From NCBI RefSeq assembly GCF_001429545.1, contig NZ_LMSP01000034.1, forward strand, positions 406,691 to 467,444: a DNA stretch of 60,754 bases. The letters are read 5' to 3'. This document shows positions 16,285 to 24,932 of the stretch, in pieces. This DNA is from Paenibacillus sp. Soil787 (lineage in GTDB: Bacteria; Bacillota; Bacilli; Paenibacillales; NBRC-103111). The notes under the pieces are model-generated. The model did no database searches. It was not told the DNA's origin and saw only the letters and a program-made list of their open reading frames with translations. Position 1 is the stretch's first letter; every line of letters begins with the position of its first letter. The position numbers and the translations under genes were made by a program.

Positions 16285-17022
16285 TTAACTGTGTCTTAAA
16301 AAGTGATGACCCCCATATTGGGTTTTGTCCCTGATCATTAATTTAGGCTTTAGCGGATAACTCCACTCCTCGGGGTATCCGTAAGACGGATTTAATATAT
16401 GAATGTTTTTGTCCAGCAGATATTTGTTTAGATGAGATTCATCATATATCGTTGCTATGATCCCGTTATTCAAATCGGTTCGGATGTTTCTTGACAGCAT
16501 CCGGACCAGCAGCAAATAATGATCCGTCTTCCCGCCGTTAACTCCACCCATAAAATAATAATTTCCTAATCCGACAGGAATGTACGCCAAACTTGCGGGA
16601 TTTCTATCATATGGAAAATCGGTATTAGACTTCCCATAAAAATAAGGGTGGATGACGGCTGTCAACCCTTGCGTTTCAGGCAGTATTTCATTTTCACGAA
16701 TAAAATCACAAAATACGATGTTGGCATTAAAAAAGAACAAATATTCGTTTTCCCGTAAGACATGTTCAGATTGGTTGAACATTTCAAATCGCAGCATCGT
16801 ATTTCCAGGCCACCCCAAATTAGGTTGGTATATTTTCTTAACATATTTATGATTTTCATAAGCAATATTAGGAGCGTCAGTGAACACATAATACGTTTTG
16901 ATACATTCCGGCAGAAAGAATATTTGAGAAGTAATAAAGAAGTCTTCCCAGAACAGATGATATTTTCCAGTGCAGATATACAATATTCCGACTTTTTTCA
17001 TGGCTGTCTTTTTGTGAAACAC
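16285..17022 (-). CDS. Family 6 glycosyltransferase (ABO/alpha-1,3-Gal(NAc) transferase-like)
   Basis: 245 residues from GTG 17022, which has GGAGGT six bases upstream. An ATG at 17001 overlapping the previous stop (ATGA) is the alternative and fits family alignments. GT6 marks are clear: VGILYICTGKYHLFWEDF at the start, YYVFTD, the central FFNANIVF, VIHPYFYG and MGGVNGGKT. In animal members the metal site is DxD. Here it reads N-A-N, as in characterised bacterial GT6 enzymes, which work without metal. These enzymes add Gal or GalNAc in alpha-1,3 linkage. The donor here is unknown, but the operon also makes GDP-fucose, and fucosylated acceptors are common for GT6. Confidence 0.88.
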   Translation of the reverse strand: MFHKKTAMKKVGILYICTGKYHLFWEDFFITSQIFFLPECIKTYYVFTDAPNIAYENHKYVKKIYQPNLGWPGNTMLRFEMFNQSEHVLRENEYLFFFNANIVFCDFIRENEILPETQGLTAVIHPYFYGKSNTDFPYDRNPASLAYIPVGLGNYYFMGGVNGGKTDHYLLLVRMLSRNIRTDLNNGIIATIYDESHLNKYLLDKNIHILNPSYGYPEEWSYPLKPKLMIRDKTQYGGHHFLRHS

Positions 17023-17849
17023 AGCTCCACCTCCTGATGGCATGCAACCGTTACGAAGTCGAAATAGTGATCCACATCAATGCGATAACCTTGTTGAAAT
17101 AATCGTGACAACTCGTTAATCGAATAATCGGCATTGGCTCCTGCCCGATTGTTGAATAAATGTTGAACCATATTGAGCGGATTGCAAAATGCAAGGGAAA
17201 CATTGTTGCTTAAAGCGAATCCTAGTGAACCTGCATATTTCCAGGCCTGATGCGCAAGCTGGGATTCCAGCATATTGGGATTATGGAAGGGCAATTCGGC
17301 TAAGAGGGCGAACAGGTCTTTGGTCCTGTATATGGAGCTCGATACTTCCAACGGATAACCAAATTCATATTCTCCGGAAGCCCAATGAAATTTGACAAAT
17401 CCGCTGTCGAGCTCCTGAAATATGGGTAAACGTTGCGGAGTGTGCATCGAGTAGCAATAGATTGTATTCCGGCCAAGTCGGAATGAAAACACCAATACAT
17501 CCGGATGAGCGTCCATAGCACTCACGACCTCTTCCAAGAGGAAAGGCTTTACGAACATGCAATCATCAACCATGAAAAAGACAAACGGATAATGTGCGAT
17601 GTTTGACAAGAGCTGTTGCTTGAAATCATGCTCTCGTATGAACTGGACAGAAGGGTGCATCTTCATTAATTGCACATATTGTTCTTCGTGCGCTATATCT
17701 GATGTGATATAAAGCACCTTCATGTCCACTCCCTCAAAATCCCCGCAGCGAAGCCGAAGAGATTGGAGAACAGCGTCCAACTGCATCGCTCTGTCTTTGC
17801 TGAATACAATACCGGCGATCTGGCGTGCATTCCCTTTTTCCTTGCGCAT
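16998..17849 (-). CDS. Putative GT-A glycosyltransferase
   Basis: 283 residues. It starts QIAGIVFSKDRAMQLDAVLQ and carries the DxD-like FFMVDDCMFVKP near residue 95 and later WASGEYEFGYPLEVSSSIY. These features suggest a GT-A enzyme found in surface-polysaccharide clusters, but it is too diverged to give a CAZy family. It starts seven bases after manC and its stop is inside the start region of the GT6 gene, so the two are translationally coupled. Confidence 0.72.
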   Translation of the reverse strand: MRKEKGNARQIAGIVFSKDRAMQLDAVLQSLRLRCGDFEGVDMKVLYITSDIAHEEQYVQLMKMHPSVQFIREHDFKQQLLSNIAHYPFVFFMVDDCMFVKPFLLEEVVSAMDAHPDVLVFSFRLGRNTIYCYSMHTPQRLPIFQELDSGFVKFHWASGEYEFGYPLEVSSSIYRTKDLFALLAELPFHNPNMLESQLAHQAWKYAGSLGFALSNNVSLAFCNPLNMVQHLFNNRAGANADYSINELSRLFQQGYRIDVDHYFDFVTVACHQEVELCFTKRQP

Positions 17850-17856
17850 TATGATA

Positions 17857-19230
17857 TCAACCCCTTCCTAAGCAGTATTCTTCAATTTGGTCCCAGGTCA
17901 TGAAGAGTCGGATCGTATCTTCTTCTACCAGTTCGCTGCCCAGCTGTACTTCAATCATTTCCAGATTCGTTGTCGCTTTAATGCTATGCCCCGCCCCGGC
18001 TGGAATTTGCAATACGTCACCCGCACTCACTCGGTTCAGTCTGTTGTTCAGAGCGAACAAACCTTCACCCGAGAGGATCATCCAAACTTCTTTTCGCTTA
18101 TAATGAATTTGATAGCTCGGATTTTTGCCTGCGTGTACGATAATTTTTTTCGTAAGCCGCTCATTCCCGCCTAGGTCATGCGCATAATCCAACACACGAT
18201 ACCAACCCCAGCGCCGTTCTTCATACATGAGACGTTGATCATCATCATCCATCAATTCTTTGATCTTGGTGCTTGCTGATTTATCGGCAACCAGAATCCC
18301 GTCAGGACTGGCGGCTACGACAATGTTGGACAAGCCGATCACTTTTATAGGGATATCCAGTTCATTAATGACATGCGTATTCCTACATGATTCACTGAGC
18401 GTCCCTTTCCCCAGCACGGATGTGTCTAGCTCCTCAGTTAGCGTCTCCCAAGAGCCTAAGTCTTTCCAGCTTCCGTTGTATGGATAAACGGCCAACTTAC
18501 TTGTCTTTTCCACAATTTCATAGTCGAAGCTGGTTTTCGGTAAGGTACTGTATGCGCTGCGCAGCTTTTCGTATTGAACAGGGATTCCTCGATGCTGCAG
18601 CAGGGATACCATATACCCCAGCTTAAAAGCAAAAATTCCACAGTTCCAAAGCGCGTTTTCCTCCATTAGCATTTGCGCCCGATGCTTCCCCGGTTTTTCA
18701 ATAAACCTGTTTACCCTCATGCACGGTCCCTTGGATGATCCCTCATCGGGAACGATATATCCGTACTTCTCGGAGGGATGATCAGGTTTAACGCCAATCA
18801 ATAGAATTTCGCAATCGGATAAGGCCTGCATCGTTTCTAACTCTTTCAAAACGGAAAAAAATTGGTTTTCTACATATGGGTCCACCGGAAGTATGCAAAC
18901 CGTTTCGTTTGCATCGGTTTTGACAACGGAATGCAAGTAGGTGCAGGCCAACGCAATGGCAGGGAACGTATCGCGTCTTTCGGGTTCAACAATCAGCCGA
19001 ATGGAACTATCCAATTGGCTTTGAATAATTTCCGATTGAGATTTGCTCGTTGCCACGTAGACAGATCCGGTGAGATCAGCAGATTTCAGTTGGCTCCAAA
19101 CCCTTTGCATCATCGATTCCATTTGCAGATTTTGATTTCTCAAAACCTTAAGAAACTGTTTCGATCTCGATTCATTTGACAAAGGCCAAAGTCTTTTCCC
19201 TGAGCCCCCCGAAAGCAGTATCAGTTTCAT
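17857..19230 (-). CDS. manC: Mannose-1-phosphate guanylyltransferase / mannose-6-phosphate isomerase
   Basis: 457 residues, the length of bifunctional type II enzymes. The nucleotidyltransferase domain begins LLSGGSGKRLWPLSN and has SRSKQFLK and later FIEKPGKHRA. The C-terminal cupin (about residues 340-450) carries ILSGEGLFALN and IPAGAGHSIKA. It makes GDP-mannose, which the next two genes turn into GDP-L-fucose. A phosphomannomutase is not in the window and must come from elsewhere. It is 14 bases downstream of gmd in the same operon. Confidence 0.93.
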   Translation of the reverse strand: MKLILLSGGSGKRLWPLSNESRSKQFLKVLRNQNLQMESMMQRVWSQLKSADLTGSVYVATSKSQSEIIQSQLDSSIRLIVEPERRDTFPAIALACTYLHSVVKTDANETVCILPVDPYVENQFFSVLKELETMQALSDCEILLIGVKPDHPSEKYGYIVPDEGSSKGPCMRVNRFIEKPGKHRAQMLMEENALWNCGIFAFKLGYMVSLLQHRGIPVQYEKLRSAYSTLPKTSFDYEIVEKTSKLAVYPYNGSWKDLGSWETLTEELDTSVLGKGTLSESCRNTHVINELDIPIKVIGLSNIVVAASPDGILVADKSASTKIKELMDDDDQRLMYEERRWGWYRVLDYAHDLGGNERLTKKIIVHAGKNPSYQIHYKRKEVWMILSGEGLFALNNRLNRVSAGDVLQIPAGAGHSIKATTNLEMIEVQLGSELVEEDTIRLFMTWDQIEEYCLGRG

Positions 19231-19244
19231 TCTGCCGCATCCTC

Positions 19245-20363
19245 CTAAATGGAATGACTCCTTCTGACTTCATAACCGTTTTTTGTCAGATAGGCTTCAC
19301 GTTCGGCTTCCGCCAGATCGCTCGCCACCATATCCGCGACCAATGCCTGTAAGTCGTGCTTCGGTACCCATCCCAGCTTCTCTTTAGCTTTCGTCGGGTT
19401 ACCGAGCAGTAAGTCAACCTCCGTGGGTCTGTAATACTTGGCGTTAACAGCGATGACTTCTTTACCGATTGGAAGCTGATATTGCGCATTGCTGCAGGCA
19501 GCCACAATACCTTTTTCATGCTCTTTTTGCCCGACGAAATCAATTTCAATGCCGAGCTGCGCAAAAGACAATCTTACAAACTCCCGCACTTCCGTTGTGA
19601 TCCCAGATGCGATGACAAAGTCCTCCGGCTCCTGCTGCTGAAGCATCAACCACATCGCTTCCACGTAATCTTTGGCATGCCCCCAATCCCGCTTCGCGTT
19701 TAAATTGCCCAAATACAATTTATCCTGAAGCCCGAGCGCAATCCGGGCCGCAGCCCTCGTGATCTTGCGGGTGACGAACGTTTCGCCTCGGATCGGACTT
19801 TCGTGATTGAACAAAATTCCGTTGCAGGCATACATGCCGTAAGCCTCACGGTAATTTACCGTGATCCAATATGCATATAGCTTTGCCGCCGCATATGGAC
19901 TGCGAGGATAAAACGGCGTTTTTTCACTTTGCGGAACCTCTTGTACAAGTCCATACAATTCCGAGGTGGAGGCCTGATAAATTTTCGTTTTACTGGCAAG
20001 TCCGAGAATCCGGGCCGCCTCCAGAATTCTCAAGGTGCCGAGCCCATCCGTATTGGCCGTATATTCCGGCGTCTCGAAGCTGACGTGGACATGGCTCATG
20101 GCACCCAAGTTATAGATTTCGTCGGGTCCTACTTTTTCGATCACCTGTAAAATATTCATCGAATCCGTGAGATCTCCATGATGCAGGAAGAAATTCACTC
20201 CCTCTTCATGGGGATCCTGGTACAAGTGGTCAATTCTGTGCGTATTGATTAGAGAGCTTCTCCTTTTCAAGCCGTGAACCTCATAACCTTTATTCAATAA
20301 GAGTTCAGCAAGATAAGAGCCGTCTTGTCCAGTGATTCCCGTGATAAGCGCTACTTTGGCCAT
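19245..20363 (-). CDS. gmd: GDP-mannose 4,6-dehydratase
   Basis: 372 residues from the ATG at 20363, which has GGAGGT 11 bases upstream; the open frame runs 20 codons further but lacks a site. NADP-binding ITGITGQDGSYLAELL, HGDLTDSMNI, the catalytic stretch YPRSPYAAAKLYAYW and RRGETFVTRK-like SPIRGETFVTRKI are all diagnostic. It converts GDP-D-mannose to GDP-4-keto-6-deoxy-D-mannose, the shared precursor of GDP-L-fucose and GDP-D-rhamnose. It lies between fcl and manC. Confidence 0.95.
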   Translation of the reverse strand: MAKVALITGITGQDGSYLAELLLNKGYEVHGLKRRSSLINTHRIDHLYQDPHEEGVNFFLHHGDLTDSMNILQVIEKVGPDEIYNLGAMSHVHVSFETPEYTANTDGLGTLRILEAARILGLASKTKIYQASTSELYGLVQEVPQSEKTPFYPRSPYAAAKLYAYWITVNYREAYGMYACNGILFNHESPIRGETFVTRKITRAAARIALGLQDKLYLGNLNAKRDWGHAKDYVEAMWLMLQQQEPEDFVIASGITTEVREFVRLSFAQLGIEIDFVGQKEHEKGIVAACSNAQYQLPIGKEVIAVNAKYYRPTEVDLLLGNPTKAKEKLGWVPKHDLQALVADMVASDLAEAEREAYLTKNGYEVRRSHSI

Positions 20364-20379
20364 ATAGAGGCGATACCTC

Positions 20380-21321
20380 CTATTGATCGTAATGGTCTTG
20401 AAACCACTGATACGTTTCTTCAATGCCTTCTTTTAAACCGATGGAAGCTTGCCAGCCTAACCGGTTGATTTTACTGACGTCCAGCACTTTTCGGGGTGTC
20501 CCGTCCGGTTTTGTTTCATCGAAGACGATATCGCCCACAAACCCGACCGTTTGCCCGATCAGCTCCGCCAGTTCCCTGATGGTTAAATCGTCTCCTGTTC
20601 CGATGTTCACAAACGGACCGATCGTTTTAACATCGAATTTATCCATCAAATATACGCAAGCGTCCGCCAAATCGTCGACATGAAGGAACTCTCTTCTTGG
20701 CATTCCGGTTCCCCAGACGAGGACATGATTCTGCCCCGACACTTTGGCCTGATGGAACTTCCGGATTAGTGCAGGCAGCACATGTGAATGCTGCAGGTCA
20801 AAGTTATCGTGAGGTCCATATAAATTGGTCGGCATCACAGCCATAAAATTCGTATCATACTGCGCGTTGTAAGCCTCGCACATCTTGATGCCGGCAATTT
20901 TAGCAATCGCATAAGGTTCATTGGTGCTCTCCAGCTTACCGCTGAGTAAATAATCTTCCAACAGTGGCTGCGGCGCCATCTTGGGATAAATGCAGGAACT
21001 TCCTAAGAACAACAGCTTCTTAGTTTGAAATCGGTACGAGGCATGTATAACATTCGTTTGAATCGCTAAATTTTCCCGGATGAAATCTGCAGGGTATTTG
21101 CTGTTCGCGTATATCCCTCCTACTTTCGCCGCAGACAGAAAAACGTACTGCGGCCGGTTCTCCTCAAAGAAACGCTCTACCTGCTTGGAATCGGTAAGAT
21201 CCAATTCGTTTCGGGTTTTGGTTAGAATACGGCTATAGCCCAAAGACTTCAATTTGCGAACTATCGCGCTCCCTACCAGACCGCGATGTCCGGCCACAAA
21301 TACGATCGAATCTGTATCCAT
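20380..21321 (-). CDS. fcl: GDP-L-fucose synthase
   Basis: 313 residues from the ATG at 21321 with GAGGAG five bases upstream; an in-frame TTG at 21339 is less likely. The motifs VAGHRGLVGSAIVRKL, AAKVGGIYAN, GSSCIYPK and EPYAIAKIAGIKMCEAY are specific to GMER/Fcl enzymes, which epimerise and reduce GDP-4-keto-6-deoxymannose to GDP-L-fucose. It directly precedes gmd and manC, giving a complete route from mannose-1-phosphate to GDP-L-fucose. Confidence 0.95.
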   Translation of the reverse strand: MDTDSIVFVAGHRGLVGSAIVRKLKSLGYSRILTKTRNELDLTDSKQVERFFEENRPQYVFLSAAKVGGIYANSKYPADFIRENLAIQTNVIHASYRFQTKKLLFLGSSCIYPKMAPQPLLEDYLLSGKLESTNEPYAIAKIAGIKMCEAYNAQYDTNFMAVMPTNLYGPHDNFDLQHSHVLPALIRKFHQAKVSGQNHVLVWGTGMPRREFLHVDDLADACVYLMDKFDVKTIGPFVNIGTGDDLTIRELAELIGQTVGFVGDIVFDETKPDGTPRKVLDVSKINRLGWQASIGLKEGIEETYQWFQDHYDQ

Positions 21322-21335
21322 GTCTACTCCTCTTT

Positions 21336-22256
21336 TCAACTGCTTATATTCATGAACCGTCCGATCCCTTCTTCCAAAGAAACTTTAGCGGTCCAATTCG
21401 GCAGGATCTCGCCTTGATTCCAAGGAATCATGATTTCACGCTTGCGGTATGGGCGGCCTCCCCACTCAATTTGCAGCCGACACCCGGCCACCTGCTCGAA
21501 CACTTGCACTAAATCCCTTAGTCGGATCGGATGCCCGGAAGAGATGGCGAAGACCTCATCTTTTACCGTTTGTATGGTGAGCAACCGTTTCGCTGCCGTG
21601 ATGTACGCATCTACAACATCGTCAATGTAAACGATGTCCACCAGCTGCTCTCCCGGGGACATGACCAAAGGCTTCCCGTCTGCAGCCGACCTCTTCAGCA
21701 GAGTCATAATCTTAGATCGCGGATCACCCGGCCCATAATTGTCATAAAGCTCGAGCGTAATGACTTTTAACGGTGTAGTTTCCGTATAAAATGTTAAAAT
21801 ATCCCTAAAGGCTTGCTTAGTTGCATCATAAAGGGATGAGGGGCTGTAGGCTTTATTGTCCCAATGCTGGGAGAACGTTCCGGTATTGATCAGCGAATAA
21901 AGGTGATTGGCCAGCATAGCCTCCACCAGCTGTGTGCTAAACACAATATTGCTTTGGAGCATTGACACGGTATCTTCGGGTCTGTGGGTGACTGAAGCAA
22001 AAGCCGCCAAATGAAATACGATGTCGGGAGCCGCTTGCTTGATGATTTCAAATAACTGTTCCGTCGAACCGTCGTGGCGGTGAATACTCACGTATTCGCT
22101 AACCTCTTTAAGCAAAGTGAGCTTTGAAGCGTTCCTTACGATCACATGTACGTTCCAACCGTCAGCTGCAAGAAGCCGGACAACATTAGATCCGATAAAT
22201 CCGGTTGCCCCGGTTACGATAGCCGTACGCCACTCTTGATGATTTTCAGAATGCAT
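21336..22256 (-). CDS. SDR reductase/epimerase, probably acting on a CDP-4-keto-6-deoxyhexose
   Basis: 306 residues, extended SDR fold: IVTGATGFIGSNVVRLL for NAD(P) binding, LYDATKQAFRDIL with the catalytic Tyr and Lys, and NYGPGDPRSKI. The gene follows rfbF and rfbG directly (12 bases after rfbG), in the position held by rfbJ/rfbS-type CDP-sugar synthases in Gram-negative O-antigen clusters. The likely reaction is reduction of CDP-4-keto-6-deoxyglucose. No RfbH 3-dehydrase is present, so the product should keep its 3-hydroxyl and not be a paratose or abequose. The exact product is not determined. Confidence 0.75.
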   Translation of the reverse strand: MHSENHQEWRTAIVTGATGFIGSNVVRLLAADGWNVHVIVRNASKLTLLKEVSEYVSIHRHDGSTEQLFEIIKQAAPDIVFHLAAFASVTHRPEDTVSMLQSNIVFSTQLVEAMLANHLYSLINTGTFSQHWDNKAYSPSSLYDATKQAFRDILTFYTETTPLKVITLELYDNYGPGDPRSKIMTLLKRSAADGKPLVMSPGEQLVDIVYIDDVVDAYITAAKRLLTIQTVKDEVFAISSGHPIRLRDLVQVFEQVAGCRLQIEWGGRPYRKREIMIPWNQGEILPNWTAKVSLEEGIGRFMNISS

Positions 22257-22268
22257 ATGATTGTCACC

Positions 22269-23357
22269 TCAGTCGACCGTGAAGAGAAATTCGTTCAACT
22301 GTCGCAAACAAACAGTTCGAATATCCTCGCCGGACTTGTAAGCCTTGCTCCATTCGACCACTTTGTCGAGCGCCTGCCCCAGCTTCCATCTCGGTTTCCA
22401 CCCCAGACGCATTTTTGCCTTCGTACAATCCAGCTTGAGTAAATGGGCCTCGTGTGGGTGATTGTTCGAATCGATCTTGCAGCCCGCAATCCCCCCCCAC
22501 TTTCTGCATAATGCATCTACCACCCAACGCACGGATTTGGCATCTTCGTCTTCAGGTCCGAAATTCCATCCTTCCGCGTATGAGGGACCTGCTTCGTACA
22601 AGTATTGAGCTAACAAAAGATATCCGCTTAATGGTTCAAGCACATGCTGCCAAGGTCTAACTGCATGCGGGTTGCGAATGTTAATGACGTCCTCCTTCAG
22701 GAAAGCGCGAATACAGTCGGGAATGAGCCGCTCGTAAGCCCAATCGCCTCCGCCAATCACATTTCCTGCCCTTACCGTGGCTAAGGCAACACCGTGATGG
22801 AGATAGTTGTCTGAATGGAAGAAGGAATTCCGGTAAGAGGCCGTTACTAGCTCGGAACATGCCTTGCTGTTGGAATAAGGGTCTTTTCCCCCAAGCGCAT
22901 CGTTTTCCCGATAACCGTATATCGATTCCTTGTTTTCGTAGCATTTGTCCGAGGTTACGTTAATGACCGCTTTGATCTTTTTGCCGCTCGTCACCGCATA
23001 CTTGACCGCTTCCAGAAGATTTACCGTCCCCATGACATTCGTTTCAAAGGTAAGCGCCGGTGCATCGTAGGATGCCCTAACGAGTGATTGCGCCGCCATG
23101 TGGATGACAATATCGGGATCTGCATCCGTCAGTGTTCTTGCCAAAAGGTCCTTGTCTCTAATATCCGCGTTGACGGAGCGCACCATAGAATCGATTTGAG
23201 CCAATTTGTACAAACTTGGGGTTGTTGGCGGCAATAGGGCGTAACCGGTCACTTCGGCTCCCATGGAAGCAAGCCAGAGGCAGAGCCAGCTGCCCTTAAA
23301 GCCGGTATGGCCGGTTACGAATACTTTTTTACTGGTCCAAAATGTCGGATCCATCAC
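22269..23357 (-). CDS. rfbG: CDP-glucose 4,6-dehydratase
   Basis: 362 residues, full length. The motifs KVFVTGHTGFKGSWLCLWL, MAAQSLVRASYDAP, DKCYENKE and DPYSNSKACSELV mark RfbG, which turns CDP-D-glucose into CDP-4-keto-6-deoxy-D-glucose. Its ATG overlaps the stop of rfbF by four bases (ATGA). A second ATG follows at once. It is the middle enzyme of the CDP-sugar trio in this operon. Confidence 0.94.
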   Translation of the reverse strand: MMDPTFWTSKKVFVTGHTGFKGSWLCLWLASMGAEVTGYALLPPTTPSLYKLAQIDSMVRSVNADIRDKDLLARTLTDADPDIVIHMAAQSLVRASYDAPALTFETNVMGTVNLLEAVKYAVTSGKKIKAVINVTSDKCYENKESIYGYRENDALGGKDPYSNSKACSELVTASYRNSFFHSDNYLHHGVALATVRAGNVIGGGDWAYERLIPDCIRAFLKEDVINIRNPHAVRPWQHVLEPLSGYLLLAQYLYEAGPSYAEGWNFGPEDEDAKSVRWVVDALCRKWGGIAGCKIDSNNHPHEAHLLKLDCTKAKMRLGWKPRWKLGQALDKVVEWSKAYKSGEDIRTVCLRQLNEFLFTVD

Positions 23358-24154
23358 ATGTCACCCTTTTTCCAAGGAGCGTTCTCGTCTCTCCACAATT
23401 CTTCCAAATGATTTTTGTCCCTCATCGTATCCATGGGCTGCCAAAACCCGGAATGCTTATACGCCATCATATGGCCGTCTTTAGCGATTTTCTCAAGGGA
23501 ATCCTTCTCCAGATTCGTTTGGTCGTCTTGGATGTATTGAAGCACCTGCGGTTCCATCACGAAAAAACCGGCATTGATCCAGCTTCCGTCCCCTTTCGGT
23601 TTTTCCGAGAAATCTTTAACGGTATGGTCAGGCCCCAGCTCCAAGGCGCCGAATCTTCCGTTCGGTTGAATCGAAGTCACTGTACACAATTTTCCATGTG
23701 AACGGTGGTACTTGACTAAATCTTCGATGTTAATGTCTGCAACACCATCCCCGTATGTCAGCATAAACGATTTATTTTCGATATATTTTTCGACCCTTTT
23801 CAAGCGGCCCCCTGTCATGGTCGTCTTCCCCGTATCCACGAGCGTTACCCGCCATGGATCCGAAACGGAACGATGAATCACCATTTCATTTTCTTTGGCA
23901 AAATCAAAGGTAACGTCCGATTCATGCAAAAAATAATGCGAAAAATATTCTTTGATGTAATAACCCTTGTAGCCCAAACAAATAACAAAATCGTTAAATC
24001 CATAGTAGGAGTAGATTTTCATGATATGCCATAAAATTGGTTTGTCTCCGATTTCGATCATCGGCTTCGGTTTAAACTGCGACTCTTCGCTGATTCTAGT
24101 TCCGAATCCACCCGCTAAAATAACCACCTTCATGTCCCGATCCACATCAGCCAT
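23354..24154 (-). CDS. rfbF: Glucose-1-phosphate cytidylyltransferase
   Basis: 266 residues. VVILAGGFGTRISEESQFKP, KPMIEIGDKPILWHIMK and CLGYKGYYIKEYF are the signature of RfbF, which makes CDP-glucose from CTP and glucose-1-phosphate. First gene of the CDP-sugar set. The ATG at 24154 is used here; the one seven codons in would match the usual family start but has no better ribosome binding site. It is coupled to rfbG through an ATGA overlap. Confidence 0.94.
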   Translation of the reverse strand: MADVDRDMKVVILAGGFGTRISEESQFKPKPMIEIGDKPILWHIMKIYSYYGFNDFVICLGYKGYYIKEYFSHYFLHESDVTFDFAKENEMVIHRSVSDPWRVTLVDTGKTTMTGGRLKRVEKYIENKSFMLTYGDGVADINIEDLVKYHRSHGKLCTVTSIQPNGRFGALELGPDHTVKDFSEKPKGDGSWINAGFFVMEPQVLQYIQDDQTNLEKDSLEKIAKDGHMMAYKHSGFWQPMDTMRDKNHLEELWRDENAPWKKGDM

Positions 24155-24179
24155 TTATGATCACGCCCCCTATCTACCG

Positions 24180-24602
24180 TTAGTTACCGTAAACGACGCC
24201 GCTCATGCTGACGAGATCGGTAATAATGGCTTCAGCTGGCGCTCCTTTTGTCATTTGCACTGTTAGGGTATACATCTGCACTGATGATGAAATCCCTGAT
24301 TCCACATGAGTTAGGGTTGTATAACCATAGCTGCCAATTTCGTAAATCGTACGAACTCTTTTATAAACTTCAACGCCGTCGACGCCACCTCTTCTGATCC
24401 TGAAGATCAGCTCTGTTGGCGTACTGCCCGCCTGCTTGGTCAACCCAGCCGTAGCGGTAATAAAAATTTGGTCAGCCTGAACGATATTGTTCAAAATAAC
24501 AATCGTCAGTCCTATTTCCTCCATTGGTAAACTAATGGGCAGCGAGCAAGGATTTTCAGGTATTCTAGCTTCATTTTTATTAGAATCTTTTACTCTTGGC
24601 AC
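24180..24602 (-). CDS. Beta-rich protein of unknown function
   Basis: About 140 residues from a GTG at 24602, preceded six bases upstream by AGAGGTG; an ATG at 24635 in the same frame lacks a good site. No family is recognised. The body alternates like a beta sandwich (EIGLTIVILNNIVQADQIFI, ELIFRIRRGG, MYTLTVQMTKG), without signal peptide or membrane span. It resembles in style the small beta-rich domains of spore-surface filaments, but I cannot show homology. It lies between the glycosyltransferase at 24919 and rfbF and may be a structural protein or glycan acceptor; this is inference. Confidence 0.6.
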   Translation of the reverse strand: MPRVKDSNKNEARIPENPCSLPISLPMEEIGLTIVILNNIVQADQIFITATAGLTKQAGSTPTELIFRIRRGGVDGVEVYKRVRTIYEIGSYGYTTLTHVESGISSSVQMYTLTVQMTKGAPAEAIITDLVSMSGVVYGN

Positions 24603-24749
24603 CAATTTCACCTCTTCTGAATGAAAATCAATCATGTTCCTAGTTTATGATTTTATTAATTGAATGGTACCTTATAATTGCCCCTATAAAAGTAGGGGGG
24701 GGAATCAAATCATAGATTTATCCCCTTTTCTACGATAATAAGGCTCTAT

Positions 24750-24932
24750 TTATTCCGATAAAAATGCATTAGAGAAAGCATCAATAAAAGCTGGATCAGG
24801 AAGCAAGTAATCTTTAGGCAACGAAGTTTTGATATGGTTCCAAACCACATAATCTACCAACACTTCTGGATTCGACTTTTGCACTGTAAATAAAGCATTA
24901 TATAAATCTCCCATAACCTTAAAAGGCTCCAT
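24750..24932 (-). CDS. Small protein of unknown function
   Basis: 60 residues from the ATG at 24932 (AGGTGA nine bases upstream); a GTG three codons earlier is possible. The sequence (EPFKVMGDLYNALFTVQKSN, then DYVVWNHIKTSLPKDYLLPD) is soluble and helical with no motif that I recognise. The start lies 14 bases inside the end of the glycosyltransferase upstream, which suggests coupled translation and supports it as a real gene. It could be a partner of that enzyme. Confidence 0.55.
   Translation of the reverse strand: MEPFKVMGDLYNALFTVQKSNPEVLVDYVVWNHIKTSLPKDYLLPDPAFIDAFSNAFLSE

Noticed and set aside
24681..24698. Terminator inside the large operon
   Set aside because: CCCCTA/TAGGGG forms a short hairpin, but no T run follows on minus and operon genes continue.
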